From assembly GCA_963825405.1 (NCBI GenBank), contig CAWGTB010000005.1:781211-845210 (forward strand): a stretch of DNA of 64,000 nt. Direction: 5' to 3'. Positions within the stretch are counted from its first letter, which is position 1; every line of letters begins with the position of its first letter. Made by a program: the position numbers and the translations under genes. A model generated the notes under the pieces. That model was given only the letters and a program-made list of their open reading frames with translations, did no database searches and was not told the origin of the DNA. Positions 55,762 to 64,000 of the stretch are shown here, piece after piece. This DNA comes from JACPNO01 sp963825405. GTDB lineage: Bacteria > Acidobacteriota > Terriglobia > Bryobacterales > Bryobacteraceae.

Positions 55762-56142
55762 TTAGAACCAGCCTTTAAGCCGGGAGCGAACTTTCTTGGC
55801 GAGCTTTTCGATTTCCTCCGCCTTGCGCATCGTACCGACCGACAAGACATTCGGGTTGGACAACTCGCCTTTTAGCTCATTAGTCAACTTGGTGAGCTTC
55901 TCGGTATCGGCCGTGAGCTCCGCATATTGAGCCTTGACTATTTCGCTCATCTGCCATTGGCCATCTTTGGTGAAATGGCGTTTGTTGCCCATGGTCTGGT
56001 CCACGCTATCGAGCTGGCGGGCCTGGTCATTCAAGTCGCGGACACGTTGAATCGAAGAGGGCACGTCATTGTTTCGCGACTGCGACCACAAAACGCAGGC
56101 CACCATCACCAGCGGAACAGCGAAAAGCGCGCGATGTTTCAT
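55762..56142 (-). CDS. Small secreted helical protein, unknown function
   Basis: 126 residues from ATG 56142, chosen because GGAG lies upstream at good distance; ATG 56160 is also in frame. Signal peptide MKHRALFAVPLVMVACVLW, then a charged, helical mature part (QYAELTADTEKLTKLTNEL, KAEEIEKLAKKVRSRLKGWF). I do not recognise a family; similar small secreted proteins are frequent in Acidobacteriota. Confidence 0.65.
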   Translation of the reverse strand: MKHRALFAVPLVMVACVLWSQSRNNDVPSSIQRVRDLNDQARQLDSVDQTMGNKRHFTKDGQWQMSEIVKAQYAELTADTEKLTKLTNELKGELSNPNVLSVGTMRKAEEIEKLAKKVRSRLKGWF

Positions 56143-56208
56143 AAAGTGCTCCGCTGACATGATACTCCCGCTGGAGGCTCTCTCACAGTGTTAAATCTTC
56201 AGGCGCAG

Positions 56209-57549
56209 TCAAGGCCGCGGCCCGGCCTGGGAGGTGAGCTTCTTGAACTGCGCCAGATAACGAGTCGCCTCCTCGGATTTGCCGAGTTTGCGCTGGGTCT
56301 GCGCCATGAGGTTATAGGCAATCGCTAAATTTGGCTTCAACTTGATGGTGGTGGCTAGCGCCGGGCCAGCCTTCTGGTAGGCGGCCACATCGTAGAGCAA
56401 ACGTCCGTATTCCAGCCAGGCGTCGGCGTTGCCGGGATTGAGGGAAGTAGCTTTTTCCAGCGAGACTTCCGCTTCCGCATCGCGGTCCAACCGGCGCTGA
56501 CAGATGCCTATGTAATACCAGGCTTCCGGATCCCGAGGGTTTAGGGCGATGGCTCGCTGAAGATCGGCTTGGGCGCGGTCGAAAGCCAGGTCGCTGAGCT
56601 GAATCCGCCCGGAAAGAACCCAACCTTCGGAAGCGTTCGGATACTTCTCGATCAAATGGCGGGCGGCGCGCAAAGCCTCCTCCACCCGGCCGCCGTCCAG
56701 CAGAAGAATCGCTTCGGTCGAGACCAGGCCTTTCGAGTCCGGAAATTTATCCAGACCGCGTTTCAGCAGGGCCCGGTCGACGGCCGCGTTGCCCTCACTG
56801 GCCTGCTGCTTTACCAGAGCCGAGAGGTATTCTTCCTGGGTTTCATCGAGATCGGCCGCACGCGCAAATTCCGCCACGGCCTCCCGGGTGCGGCGCGCGC
56901 GGCTAAAAAGGACGCCGGACAGGTAGTGCACACGCGCTTCCCGTGCCGGCGGCAAGCGCAGGTTGAGCGCGAACTGGATTTGTTCGCGCGTAATTGCGCC
57001 CGCCTCCTCCTGGAAGCACCATTCCACCAGTTGCGCGTGCAGCAGACTTTCCGCGGGCGCCAACTGCCGCAATGCAGCGAGGTTCGCGCGCGCAACTTCC
57101 TGTTTCTTCAGCCGGAGCGCGGTCCGAGCCAGATAGGACTTGGTGGCCAACTCTTTGGGGTCGCGAGCTGCCAGCCGGGAAAACGTTTCGAAAGCCTGGG
57201 AAGCCCGTCCGGAATCCAACTGTGCCACTCCCAGGTTAAATTGTGTCGGCGAATCGGCCGGGCGCAGGCGAACGGCTTGTTCCAGGTGAGGCAGGGCCTG
57301 GTCGGGGTGTCCGGTATCGATGAGCGCCTGTCCCAAAAGGGCCTGCGCTTCGGCGTTGTTGGCGTCAATCCCCACCGCCTGCTGCAGCAGAGGCAAAGCT
57401 CGTTCAGGCTGGTTCGCCTGCAGGAGTTGGACGCCTTGCTGCACCAGAATTTCGGCGCGCGCAGCGGGGTTCTGAGCGTACGCAGGGGTCATTACGGCCA
57501 GATTTGCAGCCGCTGCCACCAGCAGAGCGGGCAACCAAACAACTCTCAT
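56209..57549 (-). CDS. Secreted tetratricopeptide-repeat protein
   Basis: 446 residues with a signal peptide (LPALLVAAAANLAVMTPAYAQ). About nine TPR units follow, e.g. AEILVQQGVQLLQANQPERA, AEAQALLGQALIDTGHPDQA, TQFNLGVAQLDSGRASQA and AWYYIGICQRRLDRDAEAEV. It is a periplasmic or surface scaffold of unknown partners. The frame is clean. It is divergent from the TonB-like receptor across a 317-bp gap. Confidence 0.85.
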   Translation of the reverse strand: MRVVWLPALLVAAAANLAVMTPAYAQNPAARAEILVQQGVQLLQANQPERALPLLQQAVGIDANNAEAQALLGQALIDTGHPDQALPHLEQAVRLRPADSPTQFNLGVAQLDSGRASQAFETFSRLAARDPKELATKSYLARTALRLKKQEVARANLAALRQLAPAESLLHAQLVEWCFQEEAGAITREQIQFALNLRLPPAREARVHYLSGVLFSRARRTREAVAEFARAADLDETQEEYLSALVKQQASEGNAAVDRALLKRGLDKFPDSKGLVSTEAILLLDGGRVEEALRAARHLIEKYPNASEGWVLSGRIQLSDLAFDRAQADLQRAIALNPRDPEAWYYIGICQRRLDRDAEAEVSLEKATSLNPGNADAWLEYGRLLYDVAAYQKAGPALATTIKLKPNLAIAYNLMAQTQRKLGKSEEATRYLAQFKKLTSQAGPRP

Positions 57550-57866
57550 TACGCTTATATCCTATTCCAAAATCGGAAAGAGTGCAGGGGGAGGCTATAT
57601 GTAATATGGTAAAGCGTTTAGAACTCGTGCTGAACTCAAAAGCCAGTGTAAACAAATACCAAAAAATTCTTGCAAACTCTCTAGACAGCCATTTACATCT
57701 GGTGTAGCATACTCGAATCCGATGAAATGGGCTGTCTCGATAGTAGGGGTGCATAAGTAGCGTGACAGAAGTCCAAATCAGGCTCGGGCAGGACAATCAG
57801 CCCGCGCTAACTCAACACTACGTAACGGCATTATCAATCTGCTTCAGTGGGGAAAGGAGTACGTGC
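57550..57866. other. 317-bp intergenic region upstream of the TonB-like receptor
   Basis: More AT-rich than its surroundings, with A tracts (57655-57672) and T-rich runs. It must carry the promoters of the TPR gene (minus) and the receptor gene (plus). I find no convincing -35/-10 pair, hairpin, RNA gene or protein-like frame. An AAAGGAG ribosome site at 57854-57860 serves the receptor. Confidence 0.4.
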
Positions 57867-60800
57867 ATGCAAGGTTTCAATTTACGGCAGAGAGCACTGG
57901 CTCTAACGGTGCTTTTGCTGTGTTTTTCGGCGCTGGTTTTCGGCCAGGGCTATCAGGGCGGCCTTCGCGGCAGGGTAATGGACGCTCAGGGCGCCGTTAT
58001 CGCCAACGCCAAGGTCGAGATCACCGACGATGCGACCAACTTGAAACGCGATACGGTCAGCAACGCCGAAGGTGAGTTTGTATTTTCAGCAGTCAACCCC
58101 GCGACTTATACGCTGTCAGCGGAAAACGCGGGCTTCAAGAAATTCGAACGTAAGGTAATCATCGGCACGCAGGAATTCATCACTCTGGACGTGAAGTTGG
58201 AAGTCGGAGCGATCACCGAGAGCGTGCTGGTGAGTGAAGAAGTTCCCTTGATGGAGACCTCCAACGCCTCCGTTGGAGCGCTGCTCGATCGCCAGAAGCT
58301 GATCGATCTGCCGAACGTCGGCCGCAATCCGTTCATCATGGCTTGGGTGACGCCGGGCGTCGTTCCGTCCAACGATCCGCGGTTCGTGCGCTTCCAGGAT
58401 CAGAGCGGTTCGTCCACGGTGAGCTTCGCGGGCGGCCCGCAGCGCGGCAACGTCTACCTGTTGGACGGCGTGCCGATCACGGACGGCTATCAATCGCGCG
58501 GTGATCATTCCTTCCATCGAAAGCGTGGAAGAGATGAAGATCCAGACCAACACCTACGACGCCGAGCTCGGACGCTACGCCGGCGGCGTGTACAACACGT
58601 TCCTGCGCTCGGGATCGAACGCCATCCACGGCAGCCTGTTCGGCAATATCCGCGGCACGTGGTCGTTCGCCAACGACTACTTCGCCAACCGCGCAGGGAC
58701 TGCCCAAGGCACCGTCCCCGTACAAGAATTTCGGTTGGTCCATCGGCGGCCCGGTGGTCATTCCGAAAATTTACAACGGCAGGAACAAGACCTTCTTCTG
58801 GCTGGTGTTCGAAGGCTACCGCCAGAACACAGGCCAGTTCAACACGCTTGCGGTGCCCACGGCACTGGAAAAGACGGGCGATTTCTCGCAGACGCATAAC
58901 GCCGATGGCTCGCTGAGAGTCATTTACGATCCATTGACCACGGTGAAGGACGCGAGCGGCGCGTTTGTGAGCCGCATGCCGTTTGCCGGTAACGTCATTC
59001 CCGGATTCCGGATCAACCCGGTCGGATCGGCGATCGCCAGCTTCTTCCACGATCCGACGACGACGCGGTCGTACTACGGCGCAACCGAATGATGCGGTTT
59101 CCGACAACCTGCACGACGGTTTCGCCAACGAAGCCACCGGCAAGGTCGATCACCAGTTCACCAACTGGTGGCGAGCCAACTTCTCCTACCTGCACTACGG
59201 CAGCCGCGAAGTGGGTGCTGACTGGTGGGGAACAGCGTCCTCGCCCGGCGCATGGGCACTATTGCGCTATGCGGACGCAACTTCGACCAACCAGACCATC
59301 ACGCCCAACCCGACGACAGTAATCAGTCTTCGCTACGGGTTCAACCGCTTCCCCAACACGTCGACCTATATCGGACAAGGCTTCCCGATCACGGCTCTCG
59401 GCTTCCCGGCATCGTTCCAGAACGCCATCGTGGATACCGGGTTCCCGACCATCGGTATGCAGGAAAACACCGGGCTGGGCACGTTGGGCGCGAATCACAA
59501 TGTTCCCAACTCCAAGAACTTTCTGGCCAGCGTGTCGAAGTTTGTCGGCAAGCACAACTTCAAGGTCGGCATGCAGTTCCGCCAGATCAACTGGACCAAC
59601 ATCAGCGATGCGGGTCCGGGTAGGTTTCGCCTTTGACCGAACGTTTACCAACGCCAATCCCACGATCAACAACCCGAACTCAGGCGCCGATCTGGCCACC
59701 ATGCTGCTCGGCACTCCGACGAGCGGCAGCACCTCGATCCAGCAGAGTTTTGAGACCATATTCAAGTACTACGGCTACTACTTCCACGATGACTACCGCA
59801 TCAGCCCAAATTTCACCATCAATGTTGGATTGCGGTATGAGTTCGAGCAGATGCCCAGCGACCGCAATAACCAGTATGGTCGTAGGTTTCGACCGCAGTC
59901 TGGTTAACCCCATCCAGGCCAGTCTTCCGGCCGGTTCGGGCGTGCAATCACTGGGCGGCCTGCTGTATTCCGGCGTCGACGGCAATGCGACGCATATCGG
60001 TAACCCCAACTATCTGCGCTTCGCTCCGCGCATTGGCGCTGCCTGGAAGATCAACGAAAAGACCACCGTCCGCGGAGGCTACGGACTCTTCTGGGCGCCG
60101 CCCGTCTACGGCGGATGCGATCACAGCTCCCGGCTACAACGCAGACCACTCCGTATGTCGGCACGGCTGATAACTTGAGCCCGTGCGCCGGTTGTTCCTT
60201 GAGCAACCCCTACCCCAACGGATTGCTGCAGCCGGTGGGCAATCTGTTCCGTACCGAGACCAATATCGGCCAAGGTGCTGATTTCTGGAACAACAATATG
60301 AAATCCGGCGGTTATGTGCACCAATATTCGGTGGACGTACAGCGGACGCTTCCTGGTAATTTCAACGCCAGCATCGCGTTTGTCGGCTCACTCTCCCGCC
60401 ACCTTAACCAGGCTTCGTTCGATTTGAACCAGAACCAGCTTGACCCCAGCTACTTCGCAACACTGGGTAGCTCTCTGCTGAATTCGGTACCGAATCCGTA
60501 CTTTGGCCTGACGGGACCGTACTCAGCGCCGCCGGGTTTCTTCAACAACCCGCACGGTCAATTCGGCCCAACTGCTGTTGCCCTACCCGGAGTTCCAGGC
60601 GATTGCCATGCACGGCACCGATCAGGCGCACGCCCGATATCAGTCGATCGTGTTCAGGGTGGAGAAGCGCTTCAGCAGCGGGCTCAGCTTGCTCGCTCAT
60701 ATGACGCTGTCCAAAACGCTGGACATGGCAGCCACCGGCACGAACTTTAGCAGCGGCGGCCAGGGTATCAACGTACAGAACGCTTACGACTACAACAGCG

Positions 60801-61382
60801 AGTACTCGCTGGCAACACAAAACATCCCGCGCCGGTTTGTCTCGGTGGTTACTTACGAGCTGCCGTTTGGCAAGGGCAAGAAGTTCGTCAACAGCAACCG
60901 GCTGGCGGATTATGTGATCGGTGGCTGGCAGTTCAATGCCATTACCACCATTGCCGCGGGCTTCCCGATGTCGGTGATCCAATCGCTCAATCCGCTCAAC
61001 GCCGCAGCCGGGGACATGGCACAGCGCCCCAATGCTACCGGCGTCGACCCGAACATGCCGGGTACGACCTGAGGATAAACTGGATGCGTACCTGAATATC
61101 AGCGCGTTCACGATCGCTCCAGGCGGTACATTCGGTAACGTCTCGCGCACCCTCGGGGCGCGGTCTCCGATGCAGAACAACTGGGACGTCTCGGTTTTCA
61201 AGAGCGTCAGTATCAAAGAGCGTATTAAGCTCCAGTTCCGGGCTGAATCGGTTAACGTCACCAACACCCCCCGATTCAACGGTCCGGGCGCGCTGAACGT
61301 CAGTTCCGGTAGTTTTGCGCATATCACCGGGCAGGCCAACTTCCCACGGTTCGTCCAGTTGGGCGGCCGTATTCAGTGGTAA
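57867..61382 (+). CDS. TonB-dependent/Oar-like outer-membrane receptor, nine +1 frameshifts
   Basis: About 1,168 residues. A signal peptide is followed by a carboxypeptidase-regulatory-like domain (GYQGGLRGRVMDAQGAVIAN), then a plug-like region (NVYLLDGVPITD, IIPSIESVEEMKIQ, TYDAELGRYAGGVYNTFLRSG) and a long aromatic barrel. This build is the acidobacterial Oar-like receptor, probably for oligosaccharide or polymer uptake. One-base removals at about 58497, 58708, 59081, 59619, 59878, 60116, 60144, 60574 and 61064 give a continuous full-length protein that ends QLGGRIQW. As sequenced the gene is broken into pieces. Confidence 0.82.
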
Positions 61383-61414
61383 CGCTGGAAACCTGTTAAC
61401 TCTTACCTAACTCA

Positions 61415-61449
61415 TGTCGCTGGCGTCCCTCGACGCCAGCGACATTTTT
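61415..61449 (+). terminator. Strong Rho-independent terminator after the receptor gene
   Basis: The perfect 11-bp stem TGTCGCTGGCG (61415-61425) / CGCCAGCGACA (61434-61444) with an 8-base loop is followed by TTTTT, 33 bp after the receptor stop codon. Confidence 0.9.
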
Positions 61450-61510
61450 CGTATATCTTCTACTCATCACCCGTGGGCACTGCCCCGGATGAAAGGCCTC
61501 AGGACTGCGC

Positions 61511-63241
61511 GTGAAAAGGACTTCCCCCATTTGCTGGACCTGCTCTCTGTGGCTGATGGCTGTGCCGCTGATTGTTGCGGCACACGCGGCGGACTGGCGT
61601 CGCGTTCGATTCGCGCCGCCGTCGGTCAATCCCCCGGTCCGTACCATCCCGCATATTGCCAACGGAGCGGGCTGGAGGACCACGGTCATCCTGGTCAATA
61701 CCGGCACGCAGGCGGCCAATTTCGATCTGAAATTCTGGGATAACAATGGCAAGCCGCTGGTGCTGGATCTCGGTCCCGACGGGATCACCGCCGATCTGAG
61801 CGGCGTAATTCAGCCGGGCGTGGCGCGCTTCATTCGGTCCACCGGCAGCGGCGCCGACCTGCAAACAGGCTGGGCGGAACTGACCGCGCCAAACACCGTC
61901 GACGGCAATGCCATTTTCGGTTTGCAGTCACCGGGACAAGGGGATTCGGAAGCCGCCGTGCCCCTCGGCCCCACTGGCGGCAACGATCTGTTCGTCCCCT
62001 TTGACTACTCTCCCGGCTACTCGACCGGCATCGCCTTCGCCAATCCGGTAAAACAGGTGGCTACGGTTTCCGCTGCCATTCACGATGATTCCGGAAACGG
62101 CGATCCCAGCCGCGCAGACGATTTCGGTTCCCCCTCGGGGCCACTACTCCGATGTACTCGCTGCAGCCGTTTCCCGGCGTCCAGCAGAAGCGCGGCGTAG
62201 CGCGTTTTTCATCGATCAACCTGTTTGGCCTGGGCATACGGGCCAACGGCAAGGCGTTTACGTCCATCGAAGCGCTGGCGGGCGTTCCATCAGGGACCAA
62301 GACCATCGCCCATGTCGCCGACGGCGGCGGGTGGAGAATGACTTTCCTGCTGGTGAATACCGACCCGCAGGCGGCGAGCTTCACCCTGAGCTTCGCGGGC
62401 GACGGCGGGAACCCTTTGGTTCTGCCACTGGGAGCCGACGGCGCCACGTCCAGCTTGACGGGCACGATTCAACCGGGCGCAATCCGGATCATAAAGACCA
62501 CGGGTACTGCGGCCAAACTCTCCACCGGCTGGGGCTCGCTTTCGGTCACGGGAGCCATCGGCGGCACGGCGATTTTTGCCCACGAAACGCCGGGGCAACC
62601 GGATTCGGAAGCCGCCGTTCCCTTCAGCAGAATCCGCCAGCACGCACCTTTTCGTGCCCTACGATTACACCACCGGATATTCGACTGGCATCGCGCTGAC
62701 CAATCCCGACCCGAACCAGACCGCCACGGTCATGCGTGTCGATTCTGGACGACAAGGGACACAGCCCGGCGGCCCCAGCGATGGTTTATAACGTCCCGGC
62801 TAACGGCCACAAGTCACTGGTGCTGGGCGATCTGTTCCCGGGCATTGCCGGGACTCGCGGATCGGTATCGTTGACCTCCGACGTGCCCTCTCTTCGGGAC
62901 TCGGAATCCGAGCCAATGGCGTGGCTTTCACCTCGCTGAAGGTGATTCCAGCCGCTATGGAAATCACTATCACGAACGGGCCTTCCCTTTCGATTGGCTG
63001 TGTCGCAGTGGGGTATCATTTCACCTTTTTGGCGACCGGCGGCCTTCCACCGTACACGTGGTCTATCGTCGCTGGTTCGATGGCACCGGGTCTGACGCTT
63101 GCCGCGGACGGATCGATCGGCGGAGTTCCAGCCGGCTTCGGGCTCTTCAATTTCACGGTGCAAGTCACCGACACCGACTCCAATTCGGTGCGAGGCGATT
63201 TCACCATGCAGATCAACCCCGACGAACTCAGACCGCACTAA
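61511..63241 (+). CDS. Secreted two-module protein with C-terminal Ig-like domain, six +1 frameshifts
   Basis: About 575 residues from GTG 61511, with a signal peptide (MAVPLIVAAHAADW). Two copies of a module of about 190 residues are visible: copy 1 has IPHIANGAGWRTTVILVNTG and SEAAVPLGPTGGNDLFVPFD; copy 2 has IAHVADGGGWRMTFLLVNTD and STHLFVPYDYTTGYSTGIAL. The end is a putative Ig (He_PIG-type) domain: GGLPPYTWSIVAGSMAPGLT. One-base removals at about 62099, 62154, 62626, 62735, 62892 and 62899 give one frame. The modules are not known to me as a named family. Confidence 0.6.
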
Positions 63242-63296
63242 CGTTGTTTCTTCTCCAGGGCCCATTCTCTCTTTACGATATGATTTGAAATTCACC

Positions 63297-64000
63297 ATGT
63301 TGCAGGGAAAACCATTGCGCTTGGTCCTGGCGCTTCTTGCGATTCTTCTGGTACTCGCCATCACCCCTTTCCTGGCGTCTCAAAGCCAGCAAGAAGCCGT
63401 CGATCTGCAAATCATCGTGGTGGACTCGCGTCCGCAAATTGAGGAGGTCCTCGAGAGCCTGAAACGTGGCGATGACTTCGCTGCCGTCGCGAAGAACCGG
63501 TCCACCGATCCGACCGGATCCAATGGCGGATTTCTGGGACGGCAGGAAATCTCTTCCCTGCATCTGAACATACGAGAGGCGCTGAAAGGCGTTGCGCCGG
63601 GACACCTTACGCCAATTGTCGAACTGCCCGGCGGCTACGCCATTCTAAAGGTTCTGCCTGCGAATTCGAACCCTTTGGGAATGGGTATGGATCGCAATCA
63701 AAAGCTACCTCTGGCCGGTCCCGGCAACGTGCAATTTACGATCATGGCGTCAGGTTTTAACGAAGTGGGGGCGCTGGTCAACCTCATCGGCAAGCCTCCC
63801 GGTTGGGAACAGGATCTGGGTACGATCTGCGAAGTGAAACAGCGCGCCCTCGGCGCCGGCATGCAGCAGGTACAGGAATTCCTGGCCAAGGCCCAGCGGG
63901 ATGTCGTGTCCGCAACTAACGCCAGCAGGATGGAAGCGGCCCATTTCAGCTTTGGCCAACTGTTGGCCTATCAGGGGAAGCTGGACGAAGCCATCGGGCA
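63297..64000 (+). CDS. Parvulin-type PPIase domain protein, cut by window edge
   Basis: The frame is open from ATG 63297 to the last base (234 residues). A membrane anchor or signal (LRLVLALLAILLVLAITPFLA) is followed by a parvulin/rotamase domain at about residues 40-125: LKRGDDFAAVAKNRSTDPT, NGGFLGRQEISSL and LTPIVELPGGYAILKVL. The helical part near the edge (FSFGQLLAYQGKLDEAIG) looks like the start of TPR repeats. It may be a periplasmic folding factor linked to the secreted proteins upstream. Confidence 0.8.
   Translation, partial: MLQGKPLRLVLALLAILLVLAITPFLASQSQQEAVDLQIIVVDSRPQIEEVLESLKRGDDFAAVAKNRSTDPTGSNGGFLGRQEISSLHLNIREALKGVAPGHLTPIVELPGGYAILKVLPANSNPLGMGMDRNQKLPLAGPGNVQFTIMASGFNEVGALVNLIGKPPGWEQDLGTICEVKQRALGAGMQQVQEFLAKAQRDVVSATNASRMEAAHFSFGQLLAYQGKLDEAIG

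Noticed and set aside
57504..57707. 67-codon plus-strand open frame before the receptor
   Set aside because: No ribosome site, overlaps the TPR signal peptide in antisense and has no protein-like pattern.
21902..62899. Programmed +1 frameshifting as a genome-wide mechanism
   Set aside because: The zero-frame codons at the shift sites share no slippery sequence, stop codon or stem-loop, and many conserved genes are unaffected.
1..64000. Prophage, integrative element or transposon
   Set aside because: No integrase, transposase, capsid, terminase, relaxase or terminal repeat was found; gene content is uniform.
1..64000. CRISPR array, rRNA or tRNA genes
   Set aside because: No regularly spaced repeats and no recognisable rRNA or tRNA cloverleaf in the intergenic gaps by eye.

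Overview
The window is GC-rich, densely packed bacterial DNA that looks like an Acidobacteriota chromosome of the Solibacter/Bryobacter type. The lineage evidence is gene content: a large ABC-permease protein of the acidobacterial duplicated orphan permease type with a PadR regulator beside it; a beta-propeller protein with a C-terminal domain resembling one abundant in Solibacter; an Oar/TonB-like receptor with a carboxypeptidase-regulatory N-terminus; FG-GAP/ASPIC-UnbV and FecR proteins; and many secreted enzymes. I see no phage, integrase, transposase, CRISPR array, rRNA or tRNA.

Layout. 0-8 kb: C-terminal fragment, aminotransferase, UDP-glucose dehydrogenase, then an overlapping signalling block (OmpR-type regulator, receiver protein, porin-like barrel, cupredoxin, histidine kinase). 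8-17 kb: DUF4380-like protein, O-methyltransferase + ThiL, cold-shock protein, broken YciI-like gene, membrane glycosyltransferase-like protein, beta-propeller protein, FecR protein, glutamine cyclotransferase. 17-21 kb: AhpD-like protein and an intact potABCD operon. 21-27 kb: secreted proteins, DUF362 protein, gamma-glutamyltransferase, TPP riboswitch and thiC. 27-33 kb: rpsA, an NtrB/NtrC-like two-component pair, a phytoene-desaturase-like oxidoreductase. 33-39 kb: glgB, adenosine-deaminase-family gene, heterodisulfide-reductase-like Fe-S protein, UDP-glucuronate decarboxylase-like protein. 39-43 kb: four translationally coupled minus-strand genes (Tat-exported alanine racemase, cysteine dioxygenase, bicupin, hydrolase). 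43-49 kb: permease/PadR, copper monooxygenase-like cytochrome, hydrolase, Tat-exported class V aminotransferase. 49-64 kb: two glycosidase-like proteins, M28 peptidase, ASPIC/UnbV protein, TPR protein, TonB-like receptor, a two-module secreted protein, and a parvulin-domain protein cut by the window edge.

The most striking global feature is that 13 genes are full length but have broken frames. In 12 of them I count about 39 shifts that are each repaired by removing a single base (+1), against only two deletion-type lesions in the remaining broken genes. They cluster in the gamma-glutamyltransferase, the TonB-like receptor and the secreted protein after it, while long stretches (potABCD, rpsA, 36-49 kb) are clean. 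Insertion-biased sequencing error is the simplest explanation. I therefore annotate these genes across their full span and give the shift positions.
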